Assembly (NCBI RefSeq): GCF_022008365.1
Contig: NZ_JAIRBA010000014.1
Coordinates: 1 to 64,000 of the forward strand
Length of the DNA: 64,000 bases
From: Aequorivita vitellina
GTDB taxonomy: Bacteria > Bacteroidota > Bacteroidia > Flavobacteriales > Flavobacteriaceae
Direction of reading: 5' to 3'
The translations under genes were made by a program, and so were the position numbers. Below, piece after piece: positions 1 through 9,016 of this stretch. Numbering within the stretch: position 1 is the stretch's first letter; every line of letters starts with the position of its first letter. Under the pieces are notes generated by a model, which saw only the letters and a list, made by a program, of their open reading frames with translations, ran no database searches and was not told where the DNA came from.

Positions 1-16
1 TACCTAACGGCATTAC

Positions 17-80
17 GCCCCAGCGGGGCAAAATATGGGTAGTCAAGAAATCGCAACCAAGTATATGTCCCGTGAGGACA
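17..80. repeat. Two REP-like hairpins
   Basis: Positions 17-29 read GCCCC-AGC-GGGGC, a perfect 5-bp stem. Positions 64-80 read ATGTCC-CGTGA-GGACAT, a perfect 6-bp stem. Both are followed by similar AT-rich text (ATAATATG, AAATATG). Short GC-rich hairpins in AT-rich intergenic DNA are typical of dispersed REP-type elements in flavobacterial genomes. That these belong to such a family is inferred, because copy number cannot be seen in one window. Confidence 0.5.
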
Positions 81-157
81 TAATATGTTTTAATCGAGCA
101 ATACTAATTTAAAACCTTTAAACCTTCATATACATTAGTCTACACCCTAGTCTAGAT

Positions 158-272
158 TCTAGTTTCCAGTAGCGAAGCGGTCTAGTATCTAGTAGCGAAG
201 CGGTCTAGTATCTAGTAGCGAAGCGGTCTAGTTTCCAGCAGCGAAGCGGTCCAGTTTCCAGCAGCGCAGCAG
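158..272. repeat. 23-bp tandem repeat, five copies
   Basis: Five contiguous 23-base units start at 158, 181, 204, 227 and 250. Units 2 and 3 are identical. The others differ at a few sites (TCTAGTATC versus TCTAGTTTC or TCCAGTTTC, AGTAG versus AGCAG), and the last is the most decayed. All contain the core AGCGAAGCGG or a variant. There are no spacers, so it is a minisatellite and not a CRISPR array. Confidence 0.85.
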
Positions 273-551
273 TCCAGTTTCTCTCCCCGCACATTACTAA
301 ACCTTCATTATCATTAATTTGTGAGCAATGCCTGCTGTACATTTAACTATTTAACTAGCTGATATAGAGCCAATAATATTATTTTTAATATATTTGAATG
401 AGTGCTTTAAGTACTTATCTCCTCACTTTATAAAATCCGGTTGCACGTTTTCGTTTGCTGTGGGTTTGTCATTTTAAATATTTCTATTTACGCGTAATGC
501 CAATTAACTATGATACCTAAACCGTTTGATGGATCGTAAAAACCATACATT

Positions 552-1028
552 ATGAATAATCTTAAAAATCTTGTTTACATTCTTACTTGTCTTTCCTTTT
601 CAATTATTATTGGGGCTGCTTTTTATGAACATTTGGCTGTTTGGCCACGCGCGTTTTCGGCGATCCCAGCTTCACTTACAATGCATCAAGGAGGCTATGG
701 TTTAAATGCCGAAGCATTCTGGAGTATCATCCATCCCATTACTTTAGCGCTATTCATTTTAACCCTTATTTTATTCTGGAAAACTAAAAGACGAATAAAT
801 TTATTGATTAGCTTACTTGGTTATTTACTCATTATTGCAGTTACTGGAATCTACTTTGTCCCCGAATTGGTGGCTATTACTACTACTGAATATGCTACTA
901 CAATAGATGAAGCCTTGACTAGCCGAGGGCAAATCTGGATTAATTTAAGTCTGTTGAGATTATTGCTAATAGTAGGATTAGCGGTTGTATTATTTTTCGG
1001 ATTAACGAAATCCAACCTCAAAGCGTAA
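552..1028 (+). CDS. Small four-helix membrane protein (DUF1772-like)
   Basis: This 158-residue protein has four hydrophobic segments, at about residues 6-25, 58-76, 83-105 and 131-152. There is no long soluble domain. The pattern, with a polar loop between the first two helices and a loop rich in Thr and Glu between helices 3 and 4, resembles the small DUF1772 / anthrone-oxygenase-like membrane proteins. I see no catalytic motif that proves that family. It is a single gene, separated by 292 bases from the TonB receptor. It starts at ATG with no clear promoter. The function is unknown, and the family assignment is tentative. Confidence 0.75.
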   Translation: MNNLKNLVYILTCLSFSIIIGAAFYEHLAVWPRAFSAIPASLTMHQGGYGLNAEAFWSIIHPITLALFILTLILFWKTKRRINLLISLLGYLLIIAVTGIYFVPELVAITTTEYATTIDEALTSRGQIWINLSLLRLLLIVGLAVVLFFGLTKSNLKA

Positions 1029-1320
1029 CCGATACTAGTTAACTACAATAGCTGCTTCTGGCACCGATGAATTAAGCTGGTACAGCGAAAAGTGACATAA
1101 AACCAGTTAAATAGACGAAAATAATCCTCAAGATAACATCGTTTAATTTGGCTTTTAACGCGTCGCACGGCTTGTTGTATTAACTCGCCACCCAATTACC
1201 AAGAAACCACTCCCTTATAAATTCCTTATTTAGATTTATTATGAATAATTAGGATAATTCATTTCCAGGAAATACTTTTGCCAGAAATCAACTATTTTAA
1301 TTCAGTCTAAATAAGTATCA
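1029..1320. other. Intergenic region upstream of TonB receptor
   Basis: This 292-base stretch contains no gene that I can support. Its right third holds the putative iron-responsive palindromes and a -7 box, listed separately. The left part shows nothing recognisable. Confidence 0.5.
1225..1315 (+). promoter_or_regulatory. Putative promoter and regulator sites of the TonB receptor
   Basis: A perfect 10-base inverted repeat brackets this region: CTTATTTAGA at 1225-1234 and TCTAAATAAG at 1306-1315. The left arm also begins a local imperfect palindrome, TTATTTA-N8-TGAATAA. Between the arms, TACTTTTG at 1273-1280 matches the Bacteroidota -7 consensus TAnnTTTG, but no TTG lies at the expected -33 distance. 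Iron-dependent repressors of the DtxR or Fur type bind AT-rich palindromes of this kind, so iron control of the receptor is a reasonable inference, not a demonstrated fact. Confidence 0.35.
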
Positions 1321-3744
1321 ATGAAAATAATTCAAAGCGTTTTTCTACTCGCACTAATCTCAACCTGCACATTTGCACAAAATGCCTCCATCACAGGTAA
1401 TGTAATCGATAACAATCAAAGTCCGCTGCCCGGCGTAAACGTAATTTTATTAAATACGGCTAAAGGAACACAAACCGATATTAACGGAAACTTTACCCTT
1501 GCAAAACTCGAAAATGGAAATTACACACTTATGGTTTCTTACTTGGGATTCAAAACAAGGGAGTTGCCCGTTTCCCTGGCAGCCAATCAATCCCTTAACT
1601 TGGGTGCCATTATTCTTTACGAAGGAAATGAAATCTTAAACGAGGTGGTTATAAAAGCCGAACGCACCAATAAATTCTCCCGTAAACAAACGGCTTATGT
1701 TTCAAAACTTCCACTAAAAGATATAGAAAACACCCAAGTTTATAGCACCATCCCAACCGAACTCTTAGAATCGCAAGTGGTAACAAACTTTGACGATGCC
1801 TTAAAAAACGCAACCGGTGTTGAACAACTTTGGGCATCAACTGGTCGGGGAGGAGATGGCGCCGGATATTATTCGCTACGTGGCTTTTCAGTACAGCCGC
1901 AATTGGTGAACGGCCTTCCCGGCTTGACAAACGGTACCATCAATCCAGCAAACATTGAACGTATTGAGGTCTTAAAAGGGCCTTCGGCTACTTTATTCGG
2001 AAATGCTGTAAGTTCCTACGGCGGACTTATTAACGTAGTTACCAAAAAACCGTATGTGGGAACAGGAGGGGAGCTCTCTTTTACTTCGGGAACTTATGGA
2101 CTTAACCAAATTGTGGGCGATTTCAACACTGCCTTGAGCAAGGAAGACAATCTGTACTTTAGAATAAATACAGCATTTACAACCGAACAAAGTTATCAGG
2201 ATGCTGGCTTTAGAAAATCGTTTTTTGTGGCGCCCTCGCTTTCCTATAAAGTGAATAACAAACTCTCCTTTTCATTTTATGCCGAAATAACGCAGGCCGA
2301 ACAAACAAATCCTACCTTTTTATTTTTAAACAGAAGCGCCCCAACGGAAGCAGATAATCTTGAAGCCTTAGGCTATAACAACAAGCTGTCCTTTACGAGC
2401 AACGATTTAGCCCTTCAAAACCCCAATCAGAATTATAGAATTGAAATGGATTACAAGCTGTCTAACGCTTGGCGATCGCAAACCTTACTATCTAAAAGTT
2501 CAACTTCAACCAAAGGCTATTATTCGTATTTATTCGATTATGGTATTTTAGGCGGTAATACCTTCACCCGTTTTATCAATAAACAGAATGCAAATACCCA
2601 AACTACCGATATTCAACAAAATTTTATAGGTGACTTTAAAATTGCATCGCTTCGCAATAGGGTAGTAATTGGCTTAGATTATTTTAACGCCACACAAACC
2701 GATAACGGAACCGCTTATGCCTTTTATGGCAACGTAAAACCCGATGGCACAGTGGTTAACGATAATCCGTTTACACAAGAAGTTGAAACCACGCCTTTTC
2801 CACTTTCTACCGCGGGAGTTGATGCTGCCTTGACAAATATGGCCGTAGGAAACAACAAGTCCAAATACCATATTTACAGTCTGTACGCTTCCGATGTATT
2901 GAATATAACCGATAATCTTTCGGCAATGGTAGGCCTGCGTTTAGATAGATTTGACAATGAAGGCGATTTAACTACTGCCGAAGATGATTACGACCAAACT
3001 ACACTCTCACCAAAATTCGGACTGCTATACCAACCGCTTGCCGATAAATTAGCTGTTTTTGCCAACTACCAAAACGGATTTACAAACGTTGCACCCCAAT
3101 TAGTTGGCAATCCAGATGATGGTGCGCAAACCTTAAAAACTTTCAACCCTGAACAGGCAAATCAATTAGAGTTAGGAATTAAAACAAACCTCTTTAACAA
3201 CAGGTTAAACGCCACTATTAGCTATTACGACATTAAGGTTAAAGACCGTGTAATTACAGATCCTTCTTCACCATTTAATAAAATACAGGGTGGGGAAGTG
3301 GTAAGTAAAGGTTTTGAGGTTGAAGTAAACGCCAATCCATTCTCCGGACTAAACATTCGCGCGGGATATAGCAGTAACGATAGCGAAACCACAAAATCTG
3401 ACAATACCGAAATTTTAAATAGACGTCCGTTAGAGGCAGGCCCAGAAACGCTTTACAACTTCTGGACCAGTTACGAATTTCAGTCGGGCAAACTCAACGG
3501 ATTTGGCATAGGAGCAGGGTTTAACGGTGCTAGCGAGAGCTTTGCAATAAACTATAAATCTACTGGCGAATTTATTTTACCAAGCTATACCGTGGCAAAC
3601 GCTTCGGTTTTTTACCAAGCAAATAAATACCGAATTGGCTTAAAACTAAACAACGCTCTTAATGAAAAATACTATAAAGGTTGGACAACCATCAATCCAC
3701 AGATGCCCAGAATGCTACTCGCAAATATTTCATATCAGTTTTAA
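1321..3744 (+). CDS. TonB-dependent siderophore receptor
   Basis: This outer-membrane receptor probably imports a ferric siderophore using TonB energy. The 807 residues start with a signal peptide (about 1-19, ending FAQ). A carboxypeptidase-regulatory-like domain follows (about 22-112, with SPLPGVNVIL and TDINGNFTL), as is common in Bacteroidota receptors. The plug domain (about 140-245) carries GGYYSLRGFSV-like text, IERIEVLKGPSATLFG and GGLINVVTKKP, hallmarks of FhuA/FhuE-type receptors. The remainder is a 22-strand-type beta barrel, ending with the aromatic residue of the terminal ISYQF. The substrate cannot be read from the sequence. The downstream PepSY membrane protein, 59 bases away, supports iron-siderophore uptake. 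Confidence 0.93.
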   Translation: MKIIQSVFLLALISTCTFAQNASITGNVIDNNQSPLPGVNVILLNTAKGTQTDINGNFTLAKLENGNYTLMVSYLGFKTRELPVSLAANQSLNLGAIILYEGNEILNEVVIKAERTNKFSRKQTAYVSKLPLKDIENTQVYSTIPTELLESQVVTNFDDALKNATGVEQLWASTGRGGDGAGYYSLRGFSVQPQLVNGLPGLTNGTINPANIERIEVLKGPSATLFGNAVSSYGGLINVVTKKPYVGTGGELSFTSGTYGLNQIVGDFNTALSKEDNLYFRINTAFTTEQSYQDAGFRKSFFVAPSLSYKVNNKLSFSFYAEITQAEQTNPTFLFLNRSAPTEADNLEALGYNNKLSFTSNDLALQNPNQNYRIEMDYKLSNAWRSQTLLSKSSTSTKGYYSYLFDYGILGGNTFTRFINKQNANTQTTDIQQNFIGDFKIASLRNRVVIGLDYFNATQTDNGTAYAFYGNVKPDGTVVNDNPFTQEVETTPFPLSTAGVDAALTNMAVGNNKSKYHIYSLYASDVLNITDNLSAMVGLRLDRFDNEGDLTTAEDDYDQTTLSPKFGLLYQPLADKLAVFANYQNGFTNVAPQLVGNPDDGAQTLKTFNPEQANQLELGIKTNLFNNRLNATISYYDIKVKDRVITDPSSPFNKIQGGEVVSKGFEVEVNANPFSGLNIRAGYSSNDSETTKSDNTEILNRRPLEAGPETLYNFWTSYEFQSGKLNGFGIGAGFNGASESFAINYKSTGEFILPSYTVANASVFYQANKYRIGLKLNNALNEKYYKGWTTINPQMPRMLLANISYQF

Positions 3745-3755
3745 TTAGCAGCAAG

Positions 3756-3790
3756 AAGGGTAATGCAATTTTTAATCGTGTTGCCCTTTT
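3756..3790 (+). terminator. Hairpin between receptor and PepSY gene
   Basis: AAGGGTAATGC pairs with GTGTTGCCCTT using two G-U pairs. The right arm is followed by TTTT. The hairpin lies 12 bases after the receptor stop and may terminate or attenuate transcription into the PepSY gene. Confidence 0.5.
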
Positions 3791-3803
3791 AAAATTTTAA
3801 TCA

Positions 3804-4928
3804 ATGACATTTAAAAAATTAGTATTTCAAATTCATAAAATACTCGGACTTTCAACCGGGGTGGTTGTTTTTATAGTAGCCATTACTGGCTGTTCGTGGG
3901 CGTTTAGAGATGAGATTGAAAGCTTGTACGACGATTATAAAAAAGTAGCGCCCCAAGAAACAGCTATCTTAACGCCCACCGAAGCTAAAGACATTGCAAA
4001 ATCGGTTTTTCCGAATAACACCGTACACGGAACACTCTTTAAAAAAGCCGACGATGCAATAGAAGTTATATTTTACGACGCCAAACCTGAGTTTTATCAG
4101 AGTGTTTTTCTAAACCCGTATTCAGGAAAAATCATACAAGTAGATGACCATCTTTCAGGTTTTTTCGCCTTTATATTAAAAGGGCATATGCGATTGTGGC
4201 TACCAAAAGAAATAGGGGAACAAGTGGTAGGAGTTTCAGTATTGATTTTTATTTTAATCCTTATTTCAGGCTTTATTTTATGGCTCCCCAAAAGGCGGAA
4301 GAATCTAAAACAACGCACAAAATTTAATTGGAAAAAAACCACCAAATGGAAACGCAAGAATTTTGACTTACACGCTATTATTGGTTTTTACGTCTGTGCC
4401 CTGGCCCTGGTTGTAGCTTTTACAGGCTCGGTGTTATCCTACAATTGGTTAAAATATGCGCTGTACAAAACGGTGGGCGGGGAGAAAGAAGCAAGGTTTA
4501 TCATCCCCGAAAATATAAGTAAATCGGTAGATACTTACGGTGTTAAACCAATGGATTTTTTAATTGCGAAACTTCAAAAAGAATCGCCCAATGCAACTTC
4601 CTACGAACTGCATTACCCTAAAACTCCCGATGAGAGTATTTATGTAGAAGTTTCAAATAGTGAAGGTTTATACTACAATGCCGATTTTCGTTTTTTTGAT
4701 CAAAATACACTCGAAGAAATTGAAACTCCCAGTATTTATGGCAAATACAAAGACGCCAAAGTAGCAGATAAAATCCTAAGAATGAATTACGATATCCATA
4801 TAGGCGCTATCGGTGGCATTGCGGGAAAAATTATTGCGTTTGTAGTAAGTTTGCTTATTGCCAGTTTGCCGGTTACAGGCACTTTACTGTGGTATGGCAG
4901 AACCTATAAAAAAAAGAAAACGCCCTGA
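3804..4928 (+). CDS. PepSY-associated TM protein (ferri-siderophore reductase type)
   Basis: This 374-residue inner-membrane protein has helices near 13-35, 140-165, 188-212 and 340-365. These frame two periplasmic PepSY-like regions. The N-terminus has the family pattern of a conserved His in FQIHKILGLSTG followed by an ITG segment. The helix-3 region has DLHAIIGFYV and the last part has NYDIHIGAIGG, so candidate heme-ligand histidines sit at the helix ends. Relatives (PiuB, FoxB, FpvG types) reduce or process ferri-siderophores at the inner membrane. Its place behind a siderophore-type TonB receptor fits that role. The specific substrate is not known. Confidence 0.88.
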   Translation: MTFKKLVFQIHKILGLSTGVVVFIVAITGCSWAFRDEIESLYDDYKKVAPQETAILTPTEAKDIAKSVFPNNTVHGTLFKKADDAIEVIFYDAKPEFYQSVFLNPYSGKIIQVDDHLSGFFAFILKGHMRLWLPKEIGEQVVGVSVLIFILILISGFILWLPKRRKNLKQRTKFNWKKTTKWKRKNFDLHAIIGFYVCALALVVAFTGSVLSYNWLKYALYKTVGGEKEARFIIPENISKSVDTYGVKPMDFLIAKLQKESPNATSYELHYPKTPDESIYVEVSNSEGLYYNADFRFFDQNTLEEIETPSIYGKYKDAKVADKILRMNYDIHIGAIGGIAGKIIAFVVSLLIASLPVTGTLLWYGRTYKKKKTP

Positions 4929-4949
4929 ACAAAGGCGCAAAAATATAAA

Positions 4950-4991
4950 ACGCACGATTGTGCCCCATCATAGAAGCGGGCAATCGTGCGT
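4950..4991. terminator. Strong bidirectional terminator
   Basis: ACGCACGATTG-T-GCCC pairs with GGGC-CAATCGTGCGT-type text: a 14-bp stem with one bulged T and a loop of about 12 bases. It lies between the convergent PepSY and VOC genes and probably ends transcripts from both sides. Confidence 0.7.
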
Positions 4992-5021
4992 AACCATTTA
5001 GCATAAAATAAATAGTTCAGT

Positions 5022-5423
5022 TTACTTTTTGTAATTAATCATCCAGCTTATTCCGTATTTATCGGTACATCTTCCGTAATGCGCCCCCCAAGAGGTTTTT
5101 TGAAAAGAAGTGTGAACCCTTCCAGACGCACTAAGCGTATTAAAAGTTGTTTTGGCTTCTTCTTCGCTATCCATATCTACTCCCAAATGTATATTGGTGC
5201 CATCTGTTAATGGAGTGTCGGGAGCCGCGTCATAACCCAGTAAGGTAAAGTCCTTACCGCGTAACTCTGCGTGCTGCCATTTGGTTCTATAATTGCCCGG
5301 AATATCAATTTCCTTATTTTCGTAGGTTTCCGTGTTTTTAATTTCCCCACCAAATATTTCTTGATAGAAATTAAATGCTTCCCGACAGTTTCCTCTAAAG
5401 GCTAAATAGGCTTCAATTCTCAT
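5022..5423 (-). CDS. VOC family protein (PhnB-like)
   Basis: This 133-residue protein has the vicinal-oxygen-chelate fold pattern. It begins with MRIEAYLAFRGNCREAFNFY, followed by FGGEI, and the C-terminal half ends WGAHYGRCTDKYGISWMINY. That is characteristic of the PhnB / 3-demethylubiquinone-9 methyltransferase-like VOC subgroup. These proteins bind metal or small ligands, and most have no known substrate. It is a single gene transcribed away from ku, with the strong hairpin at 4950-4991 just downstream. The start at ATG is clear because the first strand of the fold begins immediately. Confidence 0.88.
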   Translation of the reverse strand: MRIEAYLAFRGNCREAFNFYQEIFGGEIKNTETYENKEIDIPGNYRTKWQHAELRGKDFTLLGYDAAPDTPLTDGTNIHLGVDMDSEEEAKTTFNTLSASGRVHTSFQKTSWGAHYGRCTDKYGISWMINYKK

Positions 5424-5745
5424 AATAATGTTTTTTGGTTTTTAATTTATTAACCTAAAGCTACGCATTGACGAGGGAAGATAAAACTATTTATACCTTG
5501 TTTAACACCGACTGTTAAGGACGTATTAAAGCCTACTCGACGGGAATTTCAACTTTATAAAGCTACTTCTACTTATCATTAATTCCCGAATAAGGTAACA
5601 CGCTCTTCTTCAAAAAAGTATTCGTATGTATATTTCTATTTCTGCTTTTTAAAAAGCTAAAGTATCGTGAAATAGTATCGCTTTTCTTATGAATAGTTTT
5701 ATTTTTAATCAGACACTATTCATTTATTAATTCAAAGAAGAAATT
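5424..5745. other. Divergent intergenic region upstream of ku
   Basis: I see no gene in these 322 bases between the divergent VOC and ku genes. They contain a perfect 14-bp palindrome, GCTTTTTAAAAAGC, at 5644-5657. An 8-bp inverted repeat, ATGAATAG (5689-5696) and CTATTCAT (5716-5723), lies 22 bases before the ku start and overlaps TAGTTTTA, a seven-of-eight match to the -7 consensus. The inverted repeat is a candidate operator. Confidence 0.4.
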
Positions 5746-6525
5746 ATGCGATCAATTTGGAATGGTTCCATCAGCTTTGGCCTTGTGTCAATTCCTATTA
5801 AAATGTACACAGCAACCGAAGATCGAAGACTAGATCTAGATATGTTAGATGTTCACGATAATGCGCGTATCCGCTATAAACGGGTAAATGAAGAAACAGG
5901 GAAAGAAGTGGAATGGAAAGACATCGTGAAAGGCTTTAAAAAGGACGATGCGTACGTGATTTTGGAAAAGGAAGATTTTGAAAAAGCCAATATGAAAAAG
6001 AGTAAAACAATAGACATTGAAGAGTTTATTGATGAAGTCGAAGTAAGCGATTTGCTTTTTAAAAGTCCGTATTTTTTGGAGCCGCAAAAAGAAGGGGGTA
6101 AGAGTTATAATCTGCTTCGCGATGCTTTAAAGAAAACCGGAAAATTAGGGGTTGCAACTTTTGTAATGCGGCAAAAGGAAAACCTGAGCCTCATTGGAGT
6201 TTATAAAAATGTTTTGGTTTTACACGTAATCCGCTTTGCCGAAGAGATTCGCGATCCCGCCAACTTAAAACTTCCAGACACAAAAGTTTCAAAGAAAGAG
6301 GTGTCGATGGCCTTGTCATTAATAGACAATTACACCACTAGCTTTAAACTCGATAAATACAAAGACGTGTACAATAAACAGTTGATGAAAATAATCGAAA
6401 ATAAAAGCACGGGTAAAAAAACCAAAATCAAGAAAATAGACACGACGCCTACTCCCGCAAACGATTTAATGGCCAAATTAAAAGCCAGTTTAGAACAGAA
6501 AAAAAAGAATGCTAAAGCCTCCTAA
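5746..6525 (+). CDS. ku: Ku DNA end-binding protein
   Basis: Ku forms a ring-shaped homodimer on double-strand break ends and recruits LigD for non-homologous end joining. The 259 residues open with the classic bacterial Ku start MRSIWNGSISFGLVSIPIKM. They continue through the Ku core beta-barrel (ILEKEDFEKA, DLLFKSPYFLEPQ, KNVLVLHVIRFAEEIRDP) and end in a lysine-rich tail (KKTKIKKI and EQKKKNAKAS), as in other bacterial Ku proteins. The length is normal for the family. The ligD start lies 2 bases after the stop, so the two are co-transcribed. Confidence 0.97.
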   Translation: MRSIWNGSISFGLVSIPIKMYTATEDRRLDLDMLDVHDNARIRYKRVNEETGKEVEWKDIVKGFKKDDAYVILEKEDFEKANMKKSKTIDIEEFIDEVEVSDLLFKSPYFLEPQKEGGKSYNLLRDALKKTGKLGVATFVMRQKENLSLIGVYKNVLVLHVIRFAEEIRDPANLKLPDTKVSKKEVSMALSLIDNYTTSFKLDKYKDVYNKQLMKIIENKSTGKKTKIKKIDTTPTPANDLMAKLKASLEQKKKNAKAS

Positions 6526-6527
6526 TC

Positions 6528-8945
6528 GTGGCCTTAAAAAAATACATACAAAAACGGAAGTTTAACGATACGCCAGAACCTCGAGCCGAACTGGATAACG
6601 AGAACGGCATGCGGTTTGTAATACAGCGCCACCAAGCGCGTAGATTGCACTACGACCTGCGTTTGGAAATGGAAGGAGTGCTTAAAAGCTGGGCAATACC
6701 AAAAGGACCGTCGATGAATCCGGCAGAAAAACGATTGGCAATTATGACCGAGGATCATCCAGTTAAATATCTAACGTTTAAAGGCGTTATCCCAAAAGGC
6801 AACTACGGGGCAGGGGAGATGGATATTTGGGATAGCGGAACTTACAGTATTGCCGCTAACAAATCTGATGCCGACCCGCTGGAACAGTTGCACAACGGGG
6901 ATTTAAAAATTGAATTCTTCGGAAATAAGATAAAAGGTAAATTCGCACTCGTCCACACCAAAAGAGGGACCGCTAAAAATCAATGGCTTCTTATTAAAAA
7001 AAAGGATGCATATGCAACTACCAGTGATTACGATGCCGAGACGTTTGCTTCTTTCGTTAATAAATCGCAATCCCAACAATCCTTTGACATACATAAATTT
7101 GTAAGCCCGATGCTTGCCAGTCCGGCGAAAAAGATTTTTAAAGACCCCGATTGGGTATTTGAGTTAAAATGGGATGGGTATAGAATGCTGGCGAATATAT
7201 ACAACCAGCAAGTAACGCTTTATTCGCGAAACGGAATTTCGTATAACAGCAAATTCGCTTTGCTTAAAAAAGATTTGGAACGTATTCCCCACAATTGTAT
7301 CCTCGACGGCGAAGTGGTTATTTTAGATAAAGACGGGAAGCCAAACTTCCAAAAACTTCAAAATTACAAGTCGGAAAAAAGTGAAGGCGAACTGCGGTAT
7401 TACGTTTTTGATATACTTCACCTAAACGGTCACGATACTATTTCGCTTTCTTTAATAGAGCGAAAAAGCTTCTTGCCCGAAATTTTAGAAGATTTAGAAT
7501 ACGTGCGTTTTTGCGATCATATTGAAGGTATGGGACCAACACTTTACAATCGTGCAATAGCCGACGGAATGGAAGGGGTAATTGCCAAAAAAGCCGATTC
7601 TACCTATGCTCCCGGCTACAGAAGTGAAAAATGGTTAAAAATAAAAAAAACCGCGACGGCGGAAGCTATAATTTGCGGCTACACAGAGTCTGAAAGTGGC
7701 GGCTCCCTTTTTGGCTCTCTAATTTTAGGAATGTATCAAGAAGAAAAATTGCAATATGTGGGCAATTGTGGCTCGGGTTTTTCCAATGCAGAGCAGAAGA
7801 AATTGTTGCAAAAAATGCAAGCCTTACAAACCGAAGAAAATCCTTTTGAAGGTAAACTGCCCTTAAAAGGAAGAATTCCACATTACATAACACCCAAATT
7901 AATATGTGAGGTAAAATTTTCAGAATGGACCAAAAATGGACGTATGCGACATCCCATTTACAAAGGTCTGCGCCACGATAAAAATATAACTGAAATAAAC
8001 AAACAACCCACGAAAACACAGGCTTCCGCACAAACGAAAAACCCCACTTCGGGATTGGAAATTAACGGGGTAACGGTTCCGCTTTCAAATTTGGTAAAAG
8101 TTTATTGGCCCGATGCCGGATATACCAAATACGATCTTATAGACTATTATTTAAATATTTCAGAAACAATCTTGCCGTATTTAGTAGATAGACCTCAAAA
8201 CTTACATAGGCATCCCAATGGGATTTTAAAACCTTCGTTTTATCAAAAAGACAACGAAACGCCTCCAGACTGGGTAGAAACAGTAAATATTTACTCGGAA
8301 TCTTCTAAAAAGGAAATAGCCTATTTGCTTTGCCAAAACGATGCAACCTTGCTATATATGGCTAATTTGGGATGCATTGAAATCAATCCGTGGAATGCCA
8401 CAATTCAAAACTTGGAACAGCCTACATATACGGTTATAGACATAGATCCTTCTAATAAAAACACTTTTGAAGAAGTAATTGAAGTTGCACAAGCTGTAAA
8501 AGAAGTGTTGCAATTGGCAAACATAGACGGCTATCCCAAAACTTCGGGTTCTTCTGGCTTGCATATTTATATTCCCTTGGGTGCCAAATACAGTTTTGAG
8601 CACGCCCGCGACTTTGCAAAACTGCTGTGTTATTATGTACACGAACGCCTGCCAAAACTCACTACTATGGAGCGCGCCTTAAATAAACGCGATGGAAAAA
8701 TATACTTAGATTACCTACAAAACCGCCGCGGACAAACATTAGCGGCGCCGTATTGCGTACGACCAAAAAAAGGAGCTTCGGTTTCTGCTCCGCTTTCGTG
8801 GAGTGAAGTTGTTCCGGGTTTGGCAATCCTAGATTTTACAATTAAAACCATGCCCGCCCGAATTGCAAAAACTGGCGATATATTTAGCCCAGTATTAGTA
8901 AAAGGGATAGATATGGAGGCGGCAATAAATGCGTTAAACGCTTAA
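6528..8945 (+). CDS. ligD: Multifunctional DNA ligase D
   Basis: LigD processes, fills and seals DNA ends with Ku. The 805 residues carry three domains in the order phosphoesterase, ligase, polymerase. The N-terminal 3'-phosphoesterase (about 20-160) shows H35, H41, D43 and H77. The ATP-dependent ligase (about 190-490) has the adenylated lysine K214 in FELKWDGYR and a second conserved motif, MEGVIAKK. The primase-type polymerase (about 510-805) has the metal-binding D638-I-D640 and RGQTLAAPYCVRP. The only sensible start is GTG at 6528, two bases after ku. This PE-Lig-Pol order is the one seen in many Bacteroidota. Confidence 0.97.
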   Translation: MALKKYIQKRKFNDTPEPRAELDNENGMRFVIQRHQARRLHYDLRLEMEGVLKSWAIPKGPSMNPAEKRLAIMTEDHPVKYLTFKGVIPKGNYGAGEMDIWDSGTYSIAANKSDADPLEQLHNGDLKIEFFGNKIKGKFALVHTKRGTAKNQWLLIKKKDAYATTSDYDAETFASFVNKSQSQQSFDIHKFVSPMLASPAKKIFKDPDWVFELKWDGYRMLANIYNQQVTLYSRNGISYNSKFALLKKDLERIPHNCILDGEVVILDKDGKPNFQKLQNYKSEKSEGELRYYVFDILHLNGHDTISLSLIERKSFLPEILEDLEYVRFCDHIEGMGPTLYNRAIADGMEGVIAKKADSTYAPGYRSEKWLKIKKTATAEAIICGYTESESGGSLFGSLILGMYQEEKLQYVGNCGSGFSNAEQKKLLQKMQALQTEENPFEGKLPLKGRIPHYITPKLICEVKFSEWTKNGRMRHPIYKGLRHDKNITEINKQPTKTQASAQTKNPTSGLEINGVTVPLSNLVKVYWPDAGYTKYDLIDYYLNISETILPYLVDRPQNLHRHPNGILKPSFYQKDNETPPDWVETVNIYSESSKKEIAYLLCQNDATLLYMANLGCIEINPWNATIQNLEQPTYTVIDIDPSNKNTFEEVIEVAQAVKEVLQLANIDGYPKTSGSSGLHIYIPLGAKYSFEHARDFAKLLCYYVHERLPKLTTMERALNKRDGKIYLDYLQNRRGQTLAAPYCVRPKKGASVSAPLSWSEVVPGLAILDFTIKTMPARIAKTGDIFSPVLVKGIDMEAAINALNA

Positions 8946-9016
8946 ATTGAATGTACCCGTTAAACCCCATTAACTGTTTCTTAAAGTTTTAGTTTCTTCG
9001 AGAAACTCCAGCGGAA

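Larger units (their letters stand above)
1..551. other. Repeat-rich non-coding region
   Basis: I find no convincing gene here. The first 80 bases hold two short hairpins of REP-like appearance, and 158-272 holds a 23-bp tandem repeat (both listed separately). The rest, 281-551, is AT-rich and serves as the upstream region of the small membrane protein at 552. No TAnnTTTG box is obvious close to that start. Confidence 0.6.

Noticed and set aside
158-272. Possible CRISPR array
   Set aside because: The 23-bp units are directly adjacent with no spacers, and no cas genes are present.
1649-1930. Open frame of 93 codons on the minus strand inside the TonB receptor
   Set aside because: It is antisense to a strongly supported receptor domain and has no recognisable motif or composition of a real protein.
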